Below, in pieces: positions 22,338 through 31,954 of a DNA stretch of 64,000 nucleotides (its first letter is position 1; every line of letters starts with the position of its first letter). Both the position numbers and the translations under genes were made by a program. Below the pieces are notes generated by a model. The model saw only the letters and a list, made by a program, of their open reading frames with translations, was not told where the DNA came from and searched no databases. The stretch is from NCBI GenBank assembly GCA_937925685.1, contig CALAMI010000012.1, positions 62,001-126,000 of the forward strand. Direction: 5' to 3'. The stretch comes from Candidatus Binatia bacterium. Its GTDB lineage: Bacteria; Desulfobacterota; Binatia; HRBIN30.

Positions 22338-23123
22338 ATGCCCCCCGGGTACGCTGCTGTCCTCCTCAGTTTGGTGTTCGCCGGCCTGCTCTGGAGTCTA
22401 GGCATCGCCCCCTATAGATCCGAATTTTCCACGCCACTGCGCCGTCTGGCAGCGTTTGTTTTGTGGGTGAGCGTCCTCGCCTTCGTGGTCTTTTTGCCGG
22501 TAACTTCCGTGCGCGCAGCCGCTTCGCCCCAGTTCGACCAAGAGGCCTTCGCCGTTCTTTTTCTGGGACATGCCGTTCTTTGCCTGTTCCTGATCCTCTG
22601 GTGGTGGCTGCGCAGTGACATCAGCCTGAGTGAATTCTTGTATTTTCGGTGGAATCCTGCGCTGTTGACCAGCCGGTTCCTACTCGGTCTGGTTGCTGGC
22701 CTGGCAGGTTGGGCGATCACCCTGGCCACAACAGCCACGGTCGCCAGCTTGTGGTTTAACGTCACCCACTCTTTGCCGGAAGTGGCCTTGCCGGAGGTCG
22801 TCCTTTGGGTCACGGAGCTTTCCGCAGCGCAGAAAACCGCGCTCGTTCTCGTAGCCATGAGCGTCGAGGAAGCCTTTTTTCGTGCCTTTCTGCAGCCGCG
22901 GCTTGGGCTGTTGCTTTCCAGTGTTTGCTTTGCCCTAAGCCATCTTTCTTATGGTCTGCCGCTCCTCGTGGTCGGAGTCTTCGTGATCTCGCTGTTTCTA
23001 GGATGGTTATTCCGACGCACCAAGCACCTCCTCCCTAGCATGATCGCCCATGGCACCTTTGACGCTGTGCAGCTTTTCCTGGTGTTACCCTGGGCGGCCA
23101 AACAGGCGGCGTATTTCTCCTGA
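22338..23123 (+). CDS. CPBP family intramembrane glutamic protease
   Basis: This 261-residue membrane protein has about seven hydrophobic segments. The three CPBP (Abi/Rce1-like) motifs are present: E177-E178-AFF-R182, His202 in FALSHLSYG and H238-GTF-D242. The two Glu and two His form the predicted active site inside the membrane. Relatives process prenylated proteins in eukaryotes and serve bacteriocin immunity or envelope signalling in bacteria; the substrate here is unknown. It follows the ClpP-like gene closely and is probably co-transcribed with it. Confidence 0.85.
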   Translation: MPPGYAAVLLSLVFAGLLWSLGIAPYRSEFSTPLRRLAAFVLWVSVLAFVVFLPVTSVRAAASPQFDQEAFAVLFLGHAVLCLFLILWWWLRSDISLSEFLYFRWNPALLTSRFLLGLVAGLAGWAITLATTATVASLWFNVTHSLPEVALPEVVLWVTELSAAQKTALVLVAMSVEEAFFRAFLQPRLGLLLSSVCFALSHLSYGLPLLVVGVFVISLFLGWLFRRTKHLLPSMIAHGTFDAVQLFLVLPWAAKQAAYFS

Positions 23124-23194
23124 CTCCAGGTGCACGCATCGCGGGCAACTCCTACCCTACGCACAACCGCCATTCTGGGGTAAGAGCCTAACTC

Positions 23195-26100
23195 ATGACT
23201 GCAAACACGAAAACAACTGCCACGCTTGACGGGAACGAAGCCGTAGCTCGGGTAGCTTACAAGCTAAGCGAGGTAATCGCCATTTACCCGATTACACCCA
23301 GCTCTCCCATGGCAGAGTGGGCAGACGAGTGGGCAACAGGAGGGCAAAAGAACCTTTGGGGTACGGTTCCACGCGTGATCGAAATGCAGTCCGAGGCCGG
23401 TGCCATTGCTGCCCTCCACGGAGCCATCCAAGCTGGCGCCTTGGCGACAAGTTTCACCGCATCTCAAGGCTTGCTGCTCATGATTCCCGAGATGTTCAAG
23501 ATCGCTGGTGAACTTACGCCTTTTTGCCTCCACGTCGCTGCGCGAACCGTAGCAACGCACGCCCTGTCGATCTTCGGCGATCACTCGGATGTCATGGCCT
23601 GCCGCTCGACCGGTTTTGCCTTCCTGTGCAGCGCGTCCGTGCAAGAGGCCCATGATCTAGCATGCATCGCCCATGTGGCGACCCTGGAAGGTCGCGTTCC
23701 CTTCGTGCACTTTTTCGATGGTTTTCGTACCTCGCATGAGGTTGCCAAGATCGTTGCGCTGAACGACCACGATCTGCGCAGCCTCGTACCAGAGGCTGCT
23801 GTTGCGCACCACCGCTCTCGTGCCCTCACTCCAGACCAACCAAAACTGCGCGGCTCATCGCAAAACCCGGACACTTATTTTCAGGCCCGCGAGGCCGTCA
23901 ATCCCTTTTATGAAGCCCTGCCCGGAGTCGTGCAGGAAACCATGAATCGCTTCGCGATGCAAACCGGGCGCCAGTATCGTTTATTCGACTACTTTGGGCA
24001 TCCACAAGCCGAGCGGTTAATCATTGCCATGGGCTCAGCCTGCGAGACGATCGCCGAGGTGGTAGAGGAACTGGCCAATCGCGGCGAACCGGTGGGGCTT
24101 GTGCGGGTGAGGCTATTCCGCCCATTTTCTGCTCGAGCGTTCCTCAAAACCCTACCGGACACGGTGCGTGCAATCGCAGTGCTCGACCGTACCAAAGAGC
24201 CCGGAGCGAGCGGTGAACCCTTGTACCAAGAGGTCGTCACCGCCCTTGTGGATCAGTGGGCAGAAGAGTTTCGCGAGAAGCCGCTCCCGCGCCTCAGCAG
24301 CGGGCGTTATGGGCTAGCGTCGAAGGAGTTTACTCCAGCCATGGTAAAGGCAATTTACCGGGAGCTCGACGATCGGCGCGCACGCAGGCGCTTCACCGTT
24401 GGAATCGTTGACGACGTCACCCGTCTCTCGCTCCCCGTCGCTAACGAGCCCGAGTTCGAAGCGAGCGAGGTTTGGCGCGGCGTGTTCTACGGCTTAGCCT
24501 CAGATGGTACCGTCGGGGCGAACAAAAACTCGGTCAAAATCATTGGGGAGCACACGCCTCTTTGGGTGCAGGCCTACTTCGTGTACGACTCCAAGAAGGC
24601 AGGGTCACTCACCGTCTCCCATTTGCGCTTCGCAAGGCGGCCAATCCGCTCTGCTTATCTGATCAAGCAGGCAAACTTCGTGGCCTGTCACCGCCTCTCC
24701 CTGCTAGAGAGGCAGAACCTTCTAGAGGTTGCAGCCCCGCGCGCTACAGTGCTGTTCAACGCCCCGTTCGCCCCAGAGCAACTTTGGGAGCAACTGCCAC
24801 TGGAAGTCCAGCAAACAGCCGTCGAACGGCAACTCCAGCTGTTCACGATCAACGCACAAGCGCTTGCCGACCGCTTTGGCTTAGGGGGGCGGATCAACAC
24901 GATCATGCAAACGTGCTTTTTCCAGTTGGCCAACATCCTCCCGTTAGAAGAGGCACTCGGCGCCATCAAGGAAACCATTTGGGCCACTTATGGCCGCTTC
25001 GGTAAAACCATTGCCAAGCGCAACCTCGACGCTGTGGATGCCGCACTGGAGCACCTCCACCCCGTACCTCTTGGCGAGGTGAACGCCCGTCGCCACTGCC
25101 AAATCCCTGAGGTGCAAGACCCCCGGCCTTTTGTCCGCAGCGTGACCGCTGCCCTCATTGCCGGCCGAGGGGACGAACTGCCGGTGAGTGCGTTTCCTGT
25201 CGATGGTACGTGGCCAACGGGAACAGCGAAGTGGGAAAAGCGCAACATTGCCCTAGAGATTCCCGCCTGGGACCCGCAAGTATGTATTCAATGCAACAAA
25301 TGTGCTCTCGTCTGTCCGCATGCTGCCATCCGCACCAAGGTTTACCCGAAAGACCTGCTCGTCTCCGCGCCACCCTCGTTTCTTTCCATCGCTTACAAGG
25401 GCCATGAATTTCCGGAGCACCTCTACACGGTACAGGTTGCTCCTGAGGACTGTACGGGTTGCCGACTATGCTACAACATTTGTCCCGCCAAGGATCGCAC
25501 CAACCCGCGCCATAAGGCACTCGAAATGGTGCCCCAGGCACCCCGTCGGGACGAAGAACGGCGCAACTACGAGTTTTTTTTAAAGCTACCGGAACCTGAC
25601 CGGACAGCATTGCACCTCGACGTCAAAACATCCCAGTTTTTAGACCCCCTCTTCGAGTACTCCGGTGCATGTGCTGGGTGTGGAGAAACCCCCTACATCA
25701 AACTGCTGACGCAGCTTTTCGGCGATCGCTTACTGATTGCCAATGCAACCGGTTGCTCTTCGATTTACGGGGGCAACCTTCCCACTACACCTTACACCGT
25801 CAACGCTGAGGGGAGAGGGCCAGCTTGGTCCAATTCTCTGTTCGAGGATAATGCGGAGTTCGCGCTCGGAATGCGCCTTGCCCTCGACCAACTGGAGGCC
25901 TACGCGCGGGACTTGTTGCAACGGCTAACCCCCGAAATTGGTCAAGAACTCACCGACGCCCTCCTCATGGCCGAGCAGAACTCCGAAGCGGCAGTCGTGG
26001 CCCAGCGGTATCGAGTAGCGGAGTTACGAAAACGCCTCGCACGCATGGCTTCCCCGCTAGCGAAAACGTTAAGCGAACTTGCGGATTACCTGGTGAAAAA

Positions 26101-26785
26101 AACCGTGTGGGCCGTTGGTGGAGATGGCTGGGCTTACGATATCGGGTTCGGTGGCTTAGACCACGTGCTGGCATCGGGGGCAAACGTCAACATCCTGGTT
26201 CTCGACACGGAGGTCTATTCCAACACCGGGGGGCAGCAATCCAAAGCCACTCCCCTGGGGGCCGCAGCAAAGTTTGCTGCGGCCGGGAAAGCCACACCGA
26301 AAAAAGACCTTGGATTGATCGCTATGGCCTATGGCACCGTCTACGTCGCCCGCGTTGCCTTTGCTGCTCGAGACCAGCACACTTTGCGTTCGTTTTTGGA
26401 AGCTGAGTCCTACCCAGGGCCATCGTTGCTGATTGCGTACAGTCACTGTATCGCCCACGGGTACGATTTGGCATTTGCCGGCGACCAGCAACGCCGCGCC
26501 GTGCAATCGGGATATTGGCCGATTTACCGCTTCGATCCCCGCCGCATCCACAAAGGCGAAAACCCTTTGCAAATCGATATGCCGCAGCCGCGCACACCGT
26601 TGTCTGAATTTGCCTATCAAGAGACGCGCTTCCGGATGGTCGAACAGTTGGACCGTGCACGCTTCCACTCCCTGTTGCGGCAGGAGCAAGAAGAGATCTT
26701 GCGCCGATTTCGCCTCTACGAACAAATTGCTCGGCTTCGGCTGCCGCAAAGCGGAGGCGAAGAACCGCCAGGAGGACCGTCATGA
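23195..26785 (+). CDS. nifJ: Pyruvate:ferredoxin (flavodoxin) oxidoreductase
   Basis: The 1196-residue single-chain enzyme oxidises pyruvate to acetyl-CoA and CO2 and reduces ferredoxin or flavodoxin. Domains in order: pyrimidine-binding domain (from NEAVARVAYKLSEV), transketolase-C-like domain, gamma domain (about 420-640), a two-cluster ferredoxin domain with CIQCNKCALVCP (about 697) and CTGCRLCYNICP (about 753), the proximal-cluster motif CAGCGETPYIKL (about 826), and the TPP-binding GDGWAYDIG (about 976) with NTGGQQSKATP. All cluster cysteines appear intact. It signals ferredoxin-based, oxygen-sensitive carbon metabolism. Its stop overlaps the next start as ATGA. Confidence 0.97.
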   Translation: MTANTKTTATLDGNEAVARVAYKLSEVIAIYPITPSSPMAEWADEWATGGQKNLWGTVPRVIEMQSEAGAIAALHGAIQAGALATSFTASQGLLLMIPEMFKIAGELTPFCLHVAARTVATHALSIFGDHSDVMACRSTGFAFLCSASVQEAHDLACIAHVATLEGRVPFVHFFDGFRTSHEVAKIVALNDHDLRSLVPEAAVAHHRSRALTPDQPKLRGSSQNPDTYFQAREAVNPFYEALPGVVQETMNRFAMQTGRQYRLFDYFGHPQAERLIIAMGSACETIAEVVEELANRGEPVGLVRVRLFRPFSARAFLKTLPDTVRAIAVLDRTKEPGASGEPLYQEVVTALVDQWAEEFREKPLPRLSSGRYGLASKEFTPAMVKAIYRELDDRRARRRFTVGIVDDVTRLSLPVANEPEFEASEVWRGVFYGLASDGTVGANKNSVKIIGEHTPLWVQAYFVYDSKKAGSLTVSHLRFARRPIRSAYLIKQANFVACHRLSLLERQNLLEVAAPRATVLFNAPFAPEQLWEQLPLEVQQTAVERQLQLFTINAQALADRFGLGGRINTIMQTCFFQLANILPLEEALGAIKETIWATYGRFGKTIAKRNLDAVDAALEHLHPVPLGEVNARRHCQIPEVQDPRPFVRSVTAALIAGRGDELPVSAFPVDGTWPTGTAKWEKRNIALEIPAWDPQVCIQCNKCALVCPHAAIRTKVYPKDLLVSAPPSFLSIAYKGHEFPEHLYTVQVAPEDCTGCRLCYNICPAKDRTNPRHKALEMVPQAPRRDEERRNYEFFLKLPEPDRTALHLDVKTSQFLDPLFEYSGACAGCGETPYIKLLTQLFGDRLLIANATGCSSIYGGNLPTTPYTVNAEGRGPAWSNSLFEDNAEFALGMRLALDQLEAYARDLLQRLTPEIGQELTDALLMAEQNSEAAVVAQRYRVAELRKRLARMASPLAKTLSELADYLVKKTVWAVGGDGWAYDIGFGGLDHVLASGANVNILVLDTEVYSNTGGQQSKATPLGAAAKFAAAGKATPKKDLGLIAMAYGTVYVARVAFAARDQHTLRSFLEAESYPGPSLLIAYSHCIAHGYDLAFAGDQQRRAVQSGYWPIYRFDPRRIHKGENPLQIDMPQPRTPLSEFAYQETRFRMVEQLDRARFHSLLRQEQEEILRRFRLYEQIARLRLPQSGGEEPPGGPS

Positions 26786-27789
26786 TCGACATGAAGACAA
26801 ACTACCTCGGGCTTTCCTTGCCACACCCCGTGATGCCGGGGGCATCGCCGCTGATCGACGACCTCGACACGGTGCGTCGGCTCGAAGATGCCGGTGCTGC
26901 AGCCATCGTCATGCACTCCCTCTTCGAGGAGCAAATTGAACTCGAAGAGCAAAACACGATCTGGAGCATGGAAGTGCATGCCGAGGGCTATGCCGAGGCA
27001 TTGTCGTATTTTCCCCGGCCCGATAGGTTCGCTCTCGGTCCAGAGGAGTATTTGGAGCATATCCACCGGATCAAGGCAGCGGTCGCCGTGCCTGTCATTG
27101 CCTCACTGAACGGAGTTTCTGCTGCCGGATGGCTTCGGTACGGCGAACTGATCGAACAAGCAGGCGCGGACGCGCTCGAGCTGAACGTTTACTATGTCCC
27201 GACGAGCACCACAGAAACTTCGGAGCGGGTAGAACAGCGGGTCCTGGACATCCTGCAGGCCGTGCGTAGCCGCGTAAGGATCCCCGTTGCGGTCAAGCTC
27301 TCACCCTTTTATTCGGCACTTCCCGCATTGGGCGGCGAGCTAGCGCAGCGAGGAGCGAACGGGCTGGTTCTTTTTAACCGTTTTTACGAGCCAGATTTTG
27401 ACATCGAAGCGCTCGACGTCGTGCCTCGTTTGCGGTTTTCCGATCCTGATGAACTGCTCTTACGCCTTCACTGGCTTGCCATCCTCCGTCCGCAACTGCA
27501 CATCTCCCTAGCGGCAACAGGTGGTATTCACTCTGCCAAAGACGCCGTTAAAGCAATTTTAGCCGGTGCTGACGCAGTCCAAATCGTCTCCGCGCTCCTT
27601 CAGTTTGGCCCTGCTCACCTGAGCAAAATCTTGAGGGACCTTGCCCGGTGGGTGGAGGAACACGGCTATTCCTCTCTAGACGAAATGCGCGGTAGCTTGA
27701 GCTTGAACCGTTGCCCCAACCCGGAGGCGTTCGAACGGGGCAACTACATGCGGGTGCTGCAGGCGTGGACCGGGCAAAACTACAGGTAG
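26782..27789 (+). CDS. Dihydroorotate dehydrogenase-like flavoprotein linked to PFOR
   Basis: This 335-residue TIM-barrel protein resembles class 1 dihydroorotate dehydrogenases: NPVMPGASPL-like N-terminus, VIASLNG, ALELNVYY, VAVKLSPFYS, and the phosphate-binding end AATGGIHSAKDAVKAILAGADAVQIVSALL. The start overlaps the nifJ stop by four bases (ATGA), so the two are translationally coupled; the second ATG, at 26791, is an alternative. In many anaerobic and cyanobacterial genomes a gene of this type sits next to nifJ, and its substrate is not established there. It is not in the pyr operon, so use as the pyrimidine enzyme PyrD is possible but unproven. The usual active-site Cys or Ser was not located with certainty. 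Confidence 0.85.
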   Translation: MIDMKTNYLGLSLPHPVMPGASPLIDDLDTVRRLEDAGAAAIVMHSLFEEQIELEEQNTIWSMEVHAEGYAEALSYFPRPDRFALGPEEYLEHIHRIKAAVAVPVIASLNGVSAAGWLRYGELIEQAGADALELNVYYVPTSTTETSERVEQRVLDILQAVRSRVRIPVAVKLSPFYSALPALGGELAQRGANGLVLFNRFYEPDFDIEALDVVPRLRFSDPDELLLRLHWLAILRPQLHISLAATGGIHSAKDAVKAILAGADAVQIVSALLQFGPAHLSKILRDLARWVEEHGYSSLDEMRGSLSLNRCPNPEAFERGNYMRVLQAWTGQNYR

Positions 27790-27821
27790 CTCGGCCCTAC
27801 CCTGGCTGAGCTCGGGAGCCG

Positions 27822-29954
27822 CTACTTCTTCTCGTCCAAATCCGTAATGGCCTGCCACTGTGGTGGGGGGTCTCTCAGGAGCATCTGGCAGCGGGCCTGG
27901 AACAGTTGTGCAGTCCGGTCGCCTGCCAGGCCATCGGCCAGCAGAGCGAACTTCCGCGCAGCCAACTCGAATTCGCCGCGCCGATAGGCGGACAATGCTT
28001 CGGCAAACTCGCCCATGTTGCGAACCTTCTCGGGCTCTAAGGCCAGCGTCCCTTCGCCTAGAAGCTCGAACACGCGCACCGGTCGTTCCCGTCCTTTTAC
28101 CCGAACGGTATCGATTTCTCGCACCAGAAACCCCTGTGGCAGTTGCGTAGCAGTTGCCTCGGCCAAAAGGATGGTCGTTCCGTAAAATTTGTTGAGTCCC
28201 TCGAGTCGGGCAGCCAGGTTCACGTTGTCGCCCACAACGGTCAGGCTCAGGTGTTGCAACGAACCCATATTCCCGAACACCACGGGCCCCGAGTTGATGC
28301 CAATACGCGTTTCCAAACGCGGCCAACCCCTGATCTCCCACTCGTTGCACAGCTCTTTTAATCGCCGCTGCATCGCCAAGGCCGCGCGACACGCAGCCGC
28401 AGCATGGTCCGCTCGGGGCAAGGGTACACCCCAAACGGCCATGATGCCGTCACCGATGTACTTGTCGAGCATTCCGTTATGGGCAAAAACAACCTCCGTC
28501 ATCGCCCCGAGGTAGGAGTTGAGAAGTTCCACCAAAACTTCCGGCGGAAGCTGCTCAGAAAGTCTGGTGAAGTCCTTGATATCCGAGAACAAGATAGAGC
28601 AATCAATTTTTTCTCCTCCCAGTCGCAGCCGCTCCGGGTGTTCACTGACCAGTGCCGCTGCCGTTGGACTCAGGTACAGCTCAAGGGCACGCCGAACCTT
28701 GCGTCGCTCCCGCTCCTCGGAAAGATAACGGCCGACGCTTCCGGCAATCAGTGCAAACGTGGCGACAAGCGTCGGCGAAACCACAGGCAATATTACGCCC
28801 CAGTGTTGCAATGCCCCTTGGCAAACCCCGCCGTAGGCTGCCACCAGCAGCCCTGGACCTAGCACCCCCGTCACCCCACGTGCGTGGGCGACCAGCAAGC
28901 TTATGCCCCAAGAGAGCACCAGCCAAGCAGCCGCCTCAATGGCCGTTGCCCACCAGGGTTCGACCAGGAAACGACCGCGCAAGACGTTGTCAACCACATT
29001 GGCGTGAATCTCCACGCCAGGGAAAGCGGGATCGAAGGCAGTCACACGCTGGTCGTACAGGCCAACAGCCGTGACCCCGAGCAAAACAATTTTACCACGC
29101 AACTGCTCAGCCGGGGCCCGATCCCGCAACAGGTCGACTGCGGACACGTAGGGAAAGGTGCGGGCCGGCCCGCGAAAATCCACCCGCAAACTGCCGCTGC
29201 GATCCACAGGGATGCGCTGACTTCCTAGCGCCACTTCTGCCACTCCCCGATCCTCGACAACAATGTGCGCCGCAACACCACGAGCCTGTCGAAGCACAGC
29301 TAGAGAGAGTGGAGGAACCAATTGCTCTCCGTAGCGGATGACCAGAGGTACGCGCCGAATCGTTCCGTCCGGGTCCGGAATAAGGTTGAAATAGCCAAGG
29401 TCCCTGGCTCTGCGGGAAAACTCCGGGAGGTTTGGCGTCAGTAGCGCCGATTCGCCATCCCGAGGCAGAATCCACCGAAGCCCTTGTAAACTTCGTAGGC
29501 GTACCACGTCGTAAGGGCGCACCAGTCCATCGGCGACCATCGCTCCCTGCTTTCCGAACTGGAAAAAATACCCCAGCACGTAAATCGGTGCCTCTGCCAG
29601 AGTCTCGGCAAGCATGTGATCTTCCAAGAGTCCGCTCGGCGACTGCGATGGTTCGGAATAAACCATGTCGACCCCGACCACTTCCGGCTGCGCTCGGGCA
29701 ATGCGCTGCAGGAGTACAGCCATGGTACTGCGCGGCCATGGCCAGCGGCCAATTTCTCGAATGCTGGTGTCGTCAATAGCGACAATGACGACCTCGGGAT
29801 GCGGCGCCAGCTGCTGGCGGCGCAACAGCAGGCGATAGTCAGTGGCACGTTCCTCGACCAGTGAGAGTTGCGAGCATCCGGCCACGCGCAACCCGGCGAC
29901 TACGGCGACGGCCGAAAAGCTAATCCAGGCGGCTCGCAAGCTTCTCCGCGCCAT
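27822..29954 (-). CDS. CHASE2-domain adenylate/guanylate cyclase
   Basis: The 710-residue membrane sensor has an N-terminal membrane segment (about residues 9-26), a large periplasmic CHASE2 sensor domain (about 36-330), three closely spaced transmembrane helices (about 335-410) and a class III nucleotide cyclase domain (about 452-635). Metal-binding Asp458 (FSDIKDF) and Asp502 (YIGDGIMAVWG) and the transition-state residues Asn579 and Arg583 (DNVNLAAR) are present, so it should be catalytically competent. Whether it makes cAMP or cGMP is not clear. A helical tail of about 70 residues follows. fumC is transcribed just ahead of it with a nine-base gap. Confidence 0.93.
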   Translation of the reverse strand: MARRSLRAAWISFSAVAVVAGLRVAGCSQLSLVEERATDYRLLLRRQQLAPHPEVVIVAIDDTSIREIGRWPWPRSTMAVLLQRIARAQPEVVGVDMVYSEPSQSPSGLLEDHMLAETLAEAPIYVLGYFFQFGKQGAMVADGLVRPYDVVRLRSLQGLRWILPRDGESALLTPNLPEFSRRARDLGYFNLIPDPDGTIRRVPLVIRYGEQLVPPLSLAVLRQARGVAAHIVVEDRGVAEVALGSQRIPVDRSGSLRVDFRGPARTFPYVSAVDLLRDRAPAEQLRGKIVLLGVTAVGLYDQRVTAFDPAFPGVEIHANVVDNVLRGRFLVEPWWATAIEAAAWLVLSWGISLLVAHARGVTGVLGPGLLVAAYGGVCQGALQHWGVILPVVSPTLVATFALIAGSVGRYLSEERERRKVRRALELYLSPTAAALVSEHPERLRLGGEKIDCSILFSDIKDFTRLSEQLPPEVLVELLNSYLGAMTEVVFAHNGMLDKYIGDGIMAVWGVPLPRADHAAAACRAALAMQRRLKELCNEWEIRGWPRLETRIGINSGPVVFGNMGSLQHLSLTVVGDNVNLAARLEGLNKFYGTTILLAEATATQLPQGFLVREIDTVRVKGRERPVRVFELLGEGTLALEPEKVRNMGEFAEALSAYRRGEFELAARKFALLADGLAGDRTAQLFQARCQMLLRDPPPQWQAITDLDEKK

Positions 29955-29963
29955 TCGTGACGC

Positions 29964-31361
29964 TCAGATTCGGCCCCCGCGGGTCATCCGCTCCAAATTT
30001 AAAAGCTCCTCCACCTCGGCAGGGCTCAGCTGGGTTTCGCTCAGTAACACCTCCCGCACCGACAAATCTCGCTCGCAGGCGATTTTGTAAAGTCGCGCGG
30101 CCTCATCGTAACCAATTCGTGGGGCCACCACGGTGATCAGTGCAAGCGACCGTTCGGCATGGCGGCGACACTGTTCGAGATTTCCCCGGATACCCTGCAC
30201 ACACTTGTCTGCCAACAAGCGCGCGGCGTTACCGAGCAGTTCCAAGCTTTCCAGCAACGCGTAAGCGATAATCGGCATCATGGTGTTCAGTTCGAGGTTC
30301 CCGTTCAAACCCGCGATTGCAATGGTTGCATCGTTTCCGATCAGGCGAGCGCAAACCATATTCACTGCTTCCGGCACCACTGGGTTGACCTTTCCGGGCA
30401 TCATACTGGATCCAGGCTGGATGGCGGGCAGTTCGATCTCCGCCAAGCCGGTTCGCGGCCCAGAAGAAAGCAACCGTAAGTCGTTGCTAATTTTCATCAG
30501 GCCAACGGCCACAGTGCGCACTGCAGCCGAAGCCTCCACGGCAGCGTCGCGCTGTTGTAATGCCTCGAATGAGTTTTTCGCGGGTGTGAACATTAGTCCA
30601 GTAAGCCGCCGCAGTTCCGTAACCACACGGGCGCCAAATTCGGGATGGGCATTCAAACCGGTACCTACTGCGGTCGCGCCAATGGCCAGCTCCGCCACAT
30701 GGGGGCGCACGGCCTCCAAGCGCGCGACCCCGTGACGAACGACACTTGCGTAGCCCGAGAACTCCTGCCCCAAAGTTACCGGCAGCGCATCTTGCAAATG
30801 CGTGCGACCTGCTTTGATGACCGGCGCAAATTCAGCTGCTTTCTCTTCGAATGCAGCCGCAAGCTGCCGCATGGCTGGCAGCGTATGGTGCTCCAAGGCA
30901 TCCAATGCTGCCACGTGCATCGCCGAGGGAAACACATCGTTCGTACTTTGACAAAGATTGACGTGATCGTTGGCATGCACGGCGGCCCGGTCAGACCGGT
31001 CTCGCCCTAGAAGCTCGCGCGCTCTTGCAGCAATGACCTCGTTGGCGTTCATGTTCGTCGAGGTTCCAGAGCCAGTTTGGAATACGTCAACGACGAATTC
31101 TCGGTCGAACTTTCCCTCTGCCACCTCGAGAGCTGCCTTTTCTATGGCCTCTCCGACGTCAGCAGGCAGGAGTCCGAGGCTGCGATTCACCCGCGCCGCA
31201 GCGACCTTCATGAGGCCCAGCGCCCAAATGAACCTCCGCGGGAAACGCAGGTCAGACACCTGAAACGTTTGTCGGGCTCGTTCTGTCGAGGCTCCGTAGT
31301 AGGCCTCCGCTGGGACCGCGACCTCACCCATGGAGTCGCGCTCCGTCCGCATTGGGCTCAT
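29964..31361 (-). CDS. fumC: Fumarate hydratase class II
   Basis: The 465-residue protein is an iron-independent fumarase of the TCA cycle. It has SGTSTNMNANEV-type substrate residues, GRTHLQDALPVTLGQEFSGY (about 186-205) with the catalytic-site His, and the superfamily signature GSSMMPGKVNP (about 316-326). The TH-LQDA-PVTLGQ pattern favours fumarase over aspartase or argininosuccinate lyase. It lies between apt (15 bases upstream) and the CHASE2 cyclase, suggesting one transcript. Confidence 0.94.
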   Translation of the reverse strand: MSPMRTERDSMGEVAVPAEAYYGASTERARQTFQVSDLRFPRRFIWALGLMKVAAARVNRSLGLLPADVGEAIEKAALEVAEGKFDREFVVDVFQTGSGTSTNMNANEVIAARARELLGRDRSDRAAVHANDHVNLCQSTNDVFPSAMHVAALDALEHHTLPAMRQLAAAFEEKAAEFAPVIKAGRTHLQDALPVTLGQEFSGYASVVRHGVARLEAVRPHVAELAIGATAVGTGLNAHPEFGARVVTELRRLTGLMFTPAKNSFEALQQRDAAVEASAAVRTVAVGLMKISNDLRLLSSGPRTGLAEIELPAIQPGSSMMPGKVNPVVPEAVNMVCARLIGNDATIAIAGLNGNLELNTMMPIIAYALLESLELLGNAARLLADKCVQGIRGNLEQCRRHAERSLALITVVAPRIGYDEAARLYKIACERDLSVREVLLSETQLSPAEVEELLNLERMTRGGRI

Positions 31362-31376
31362 TCTGCAACCCTCGAT

Positions 31377-31907
31377 TCAGTATTGAATTAGCGAGAACAC
31401 GGGACGAGGAGCCAGACGACGGCGTCCGCCGAGAGCGGTGAGCTCGATCACAAACGCGCAGGCCACCACCGCTCCTCCCAAGCGTTCCACCAGCTCGCAA
31501 GCCGCGGTCGCCGTCCCTCCCGTGGCTAGAAGATCGTCAACGATCAATACACGCGTGGGGCTACCAAAAGCGTCACGGTGAATTTCAAGAGCATCGGTGC
31601 CATACTCGAGTTCGTACGCTGCCCGAATTTTCTCCGAAGGCAATTTCCCCGGCTTACGCACCACAGCTAACCCCGCGCCCAACGCATACGCTACCGCGGC
31701 GCCGAAGATGAAGCCACGCGATTCGATCCCCAGCACGATGTCCACCGCACCTGCGTAAGGGGTGGCTAAAGAATCGACCGCAGCACGAAACGCTGGGCCA
31801 TGGGCAAGCAATGGAGTAACGTCGCGAAAGACAATCCCAGGCTTGGGGAAGTCCGGAACATCGCGGATCCACTGCCGTAGTTCGGCAATACCGACGACCT
31901 GTTCCAT
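31377..31907 (-). CDS. apt: Adenine phosphoribosyltransferase
   Basis: The 176-residue salvage enzyme converts adenine and PRPP to AMP. It begins LRQWIRDVPDFPKPGIVFRD, typical of Apt, and has the PRPP loop VLIVDDLLATGGTATAA (about residues 120-136) and the flexible-loop region VRKPGKLPSE. Length is normal. It is 47 bases downstream of the NlpD-like gene on the same strand and immediately upstream of fumC. Confidence 0.96.
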   Translation of the reverse strand: MEQVVGIAELRQWIRDVPDFPKPGIVFRDVTPLLAHGPAFRAAVDSLATPYAGAVDIVLGIESRGFIFGAAVAYALGAGLAVVRKPGKLPSEKIRAAYELEYGTDALEIHRDAFGSPTRVLIVDDLLATGGTATAACELVERLGGAVVACAFVIELTALGGRRRLAPRPVFSLIQY

Positions 31908-31954
31908 ACCTTTGGCTGCTTACCAGAATGCCTCGCGCACCAACAAGAGTCAGC

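Noticed and set aside
27822-29954. VAGC near the N-terminus of the cyclase as a lipobox
   Set aside because: The segment sits in a membrane anchor followed by a CHASE2 domain; CHASE2 cyclases are not lipoproteins and the motif is short enough to be chance.
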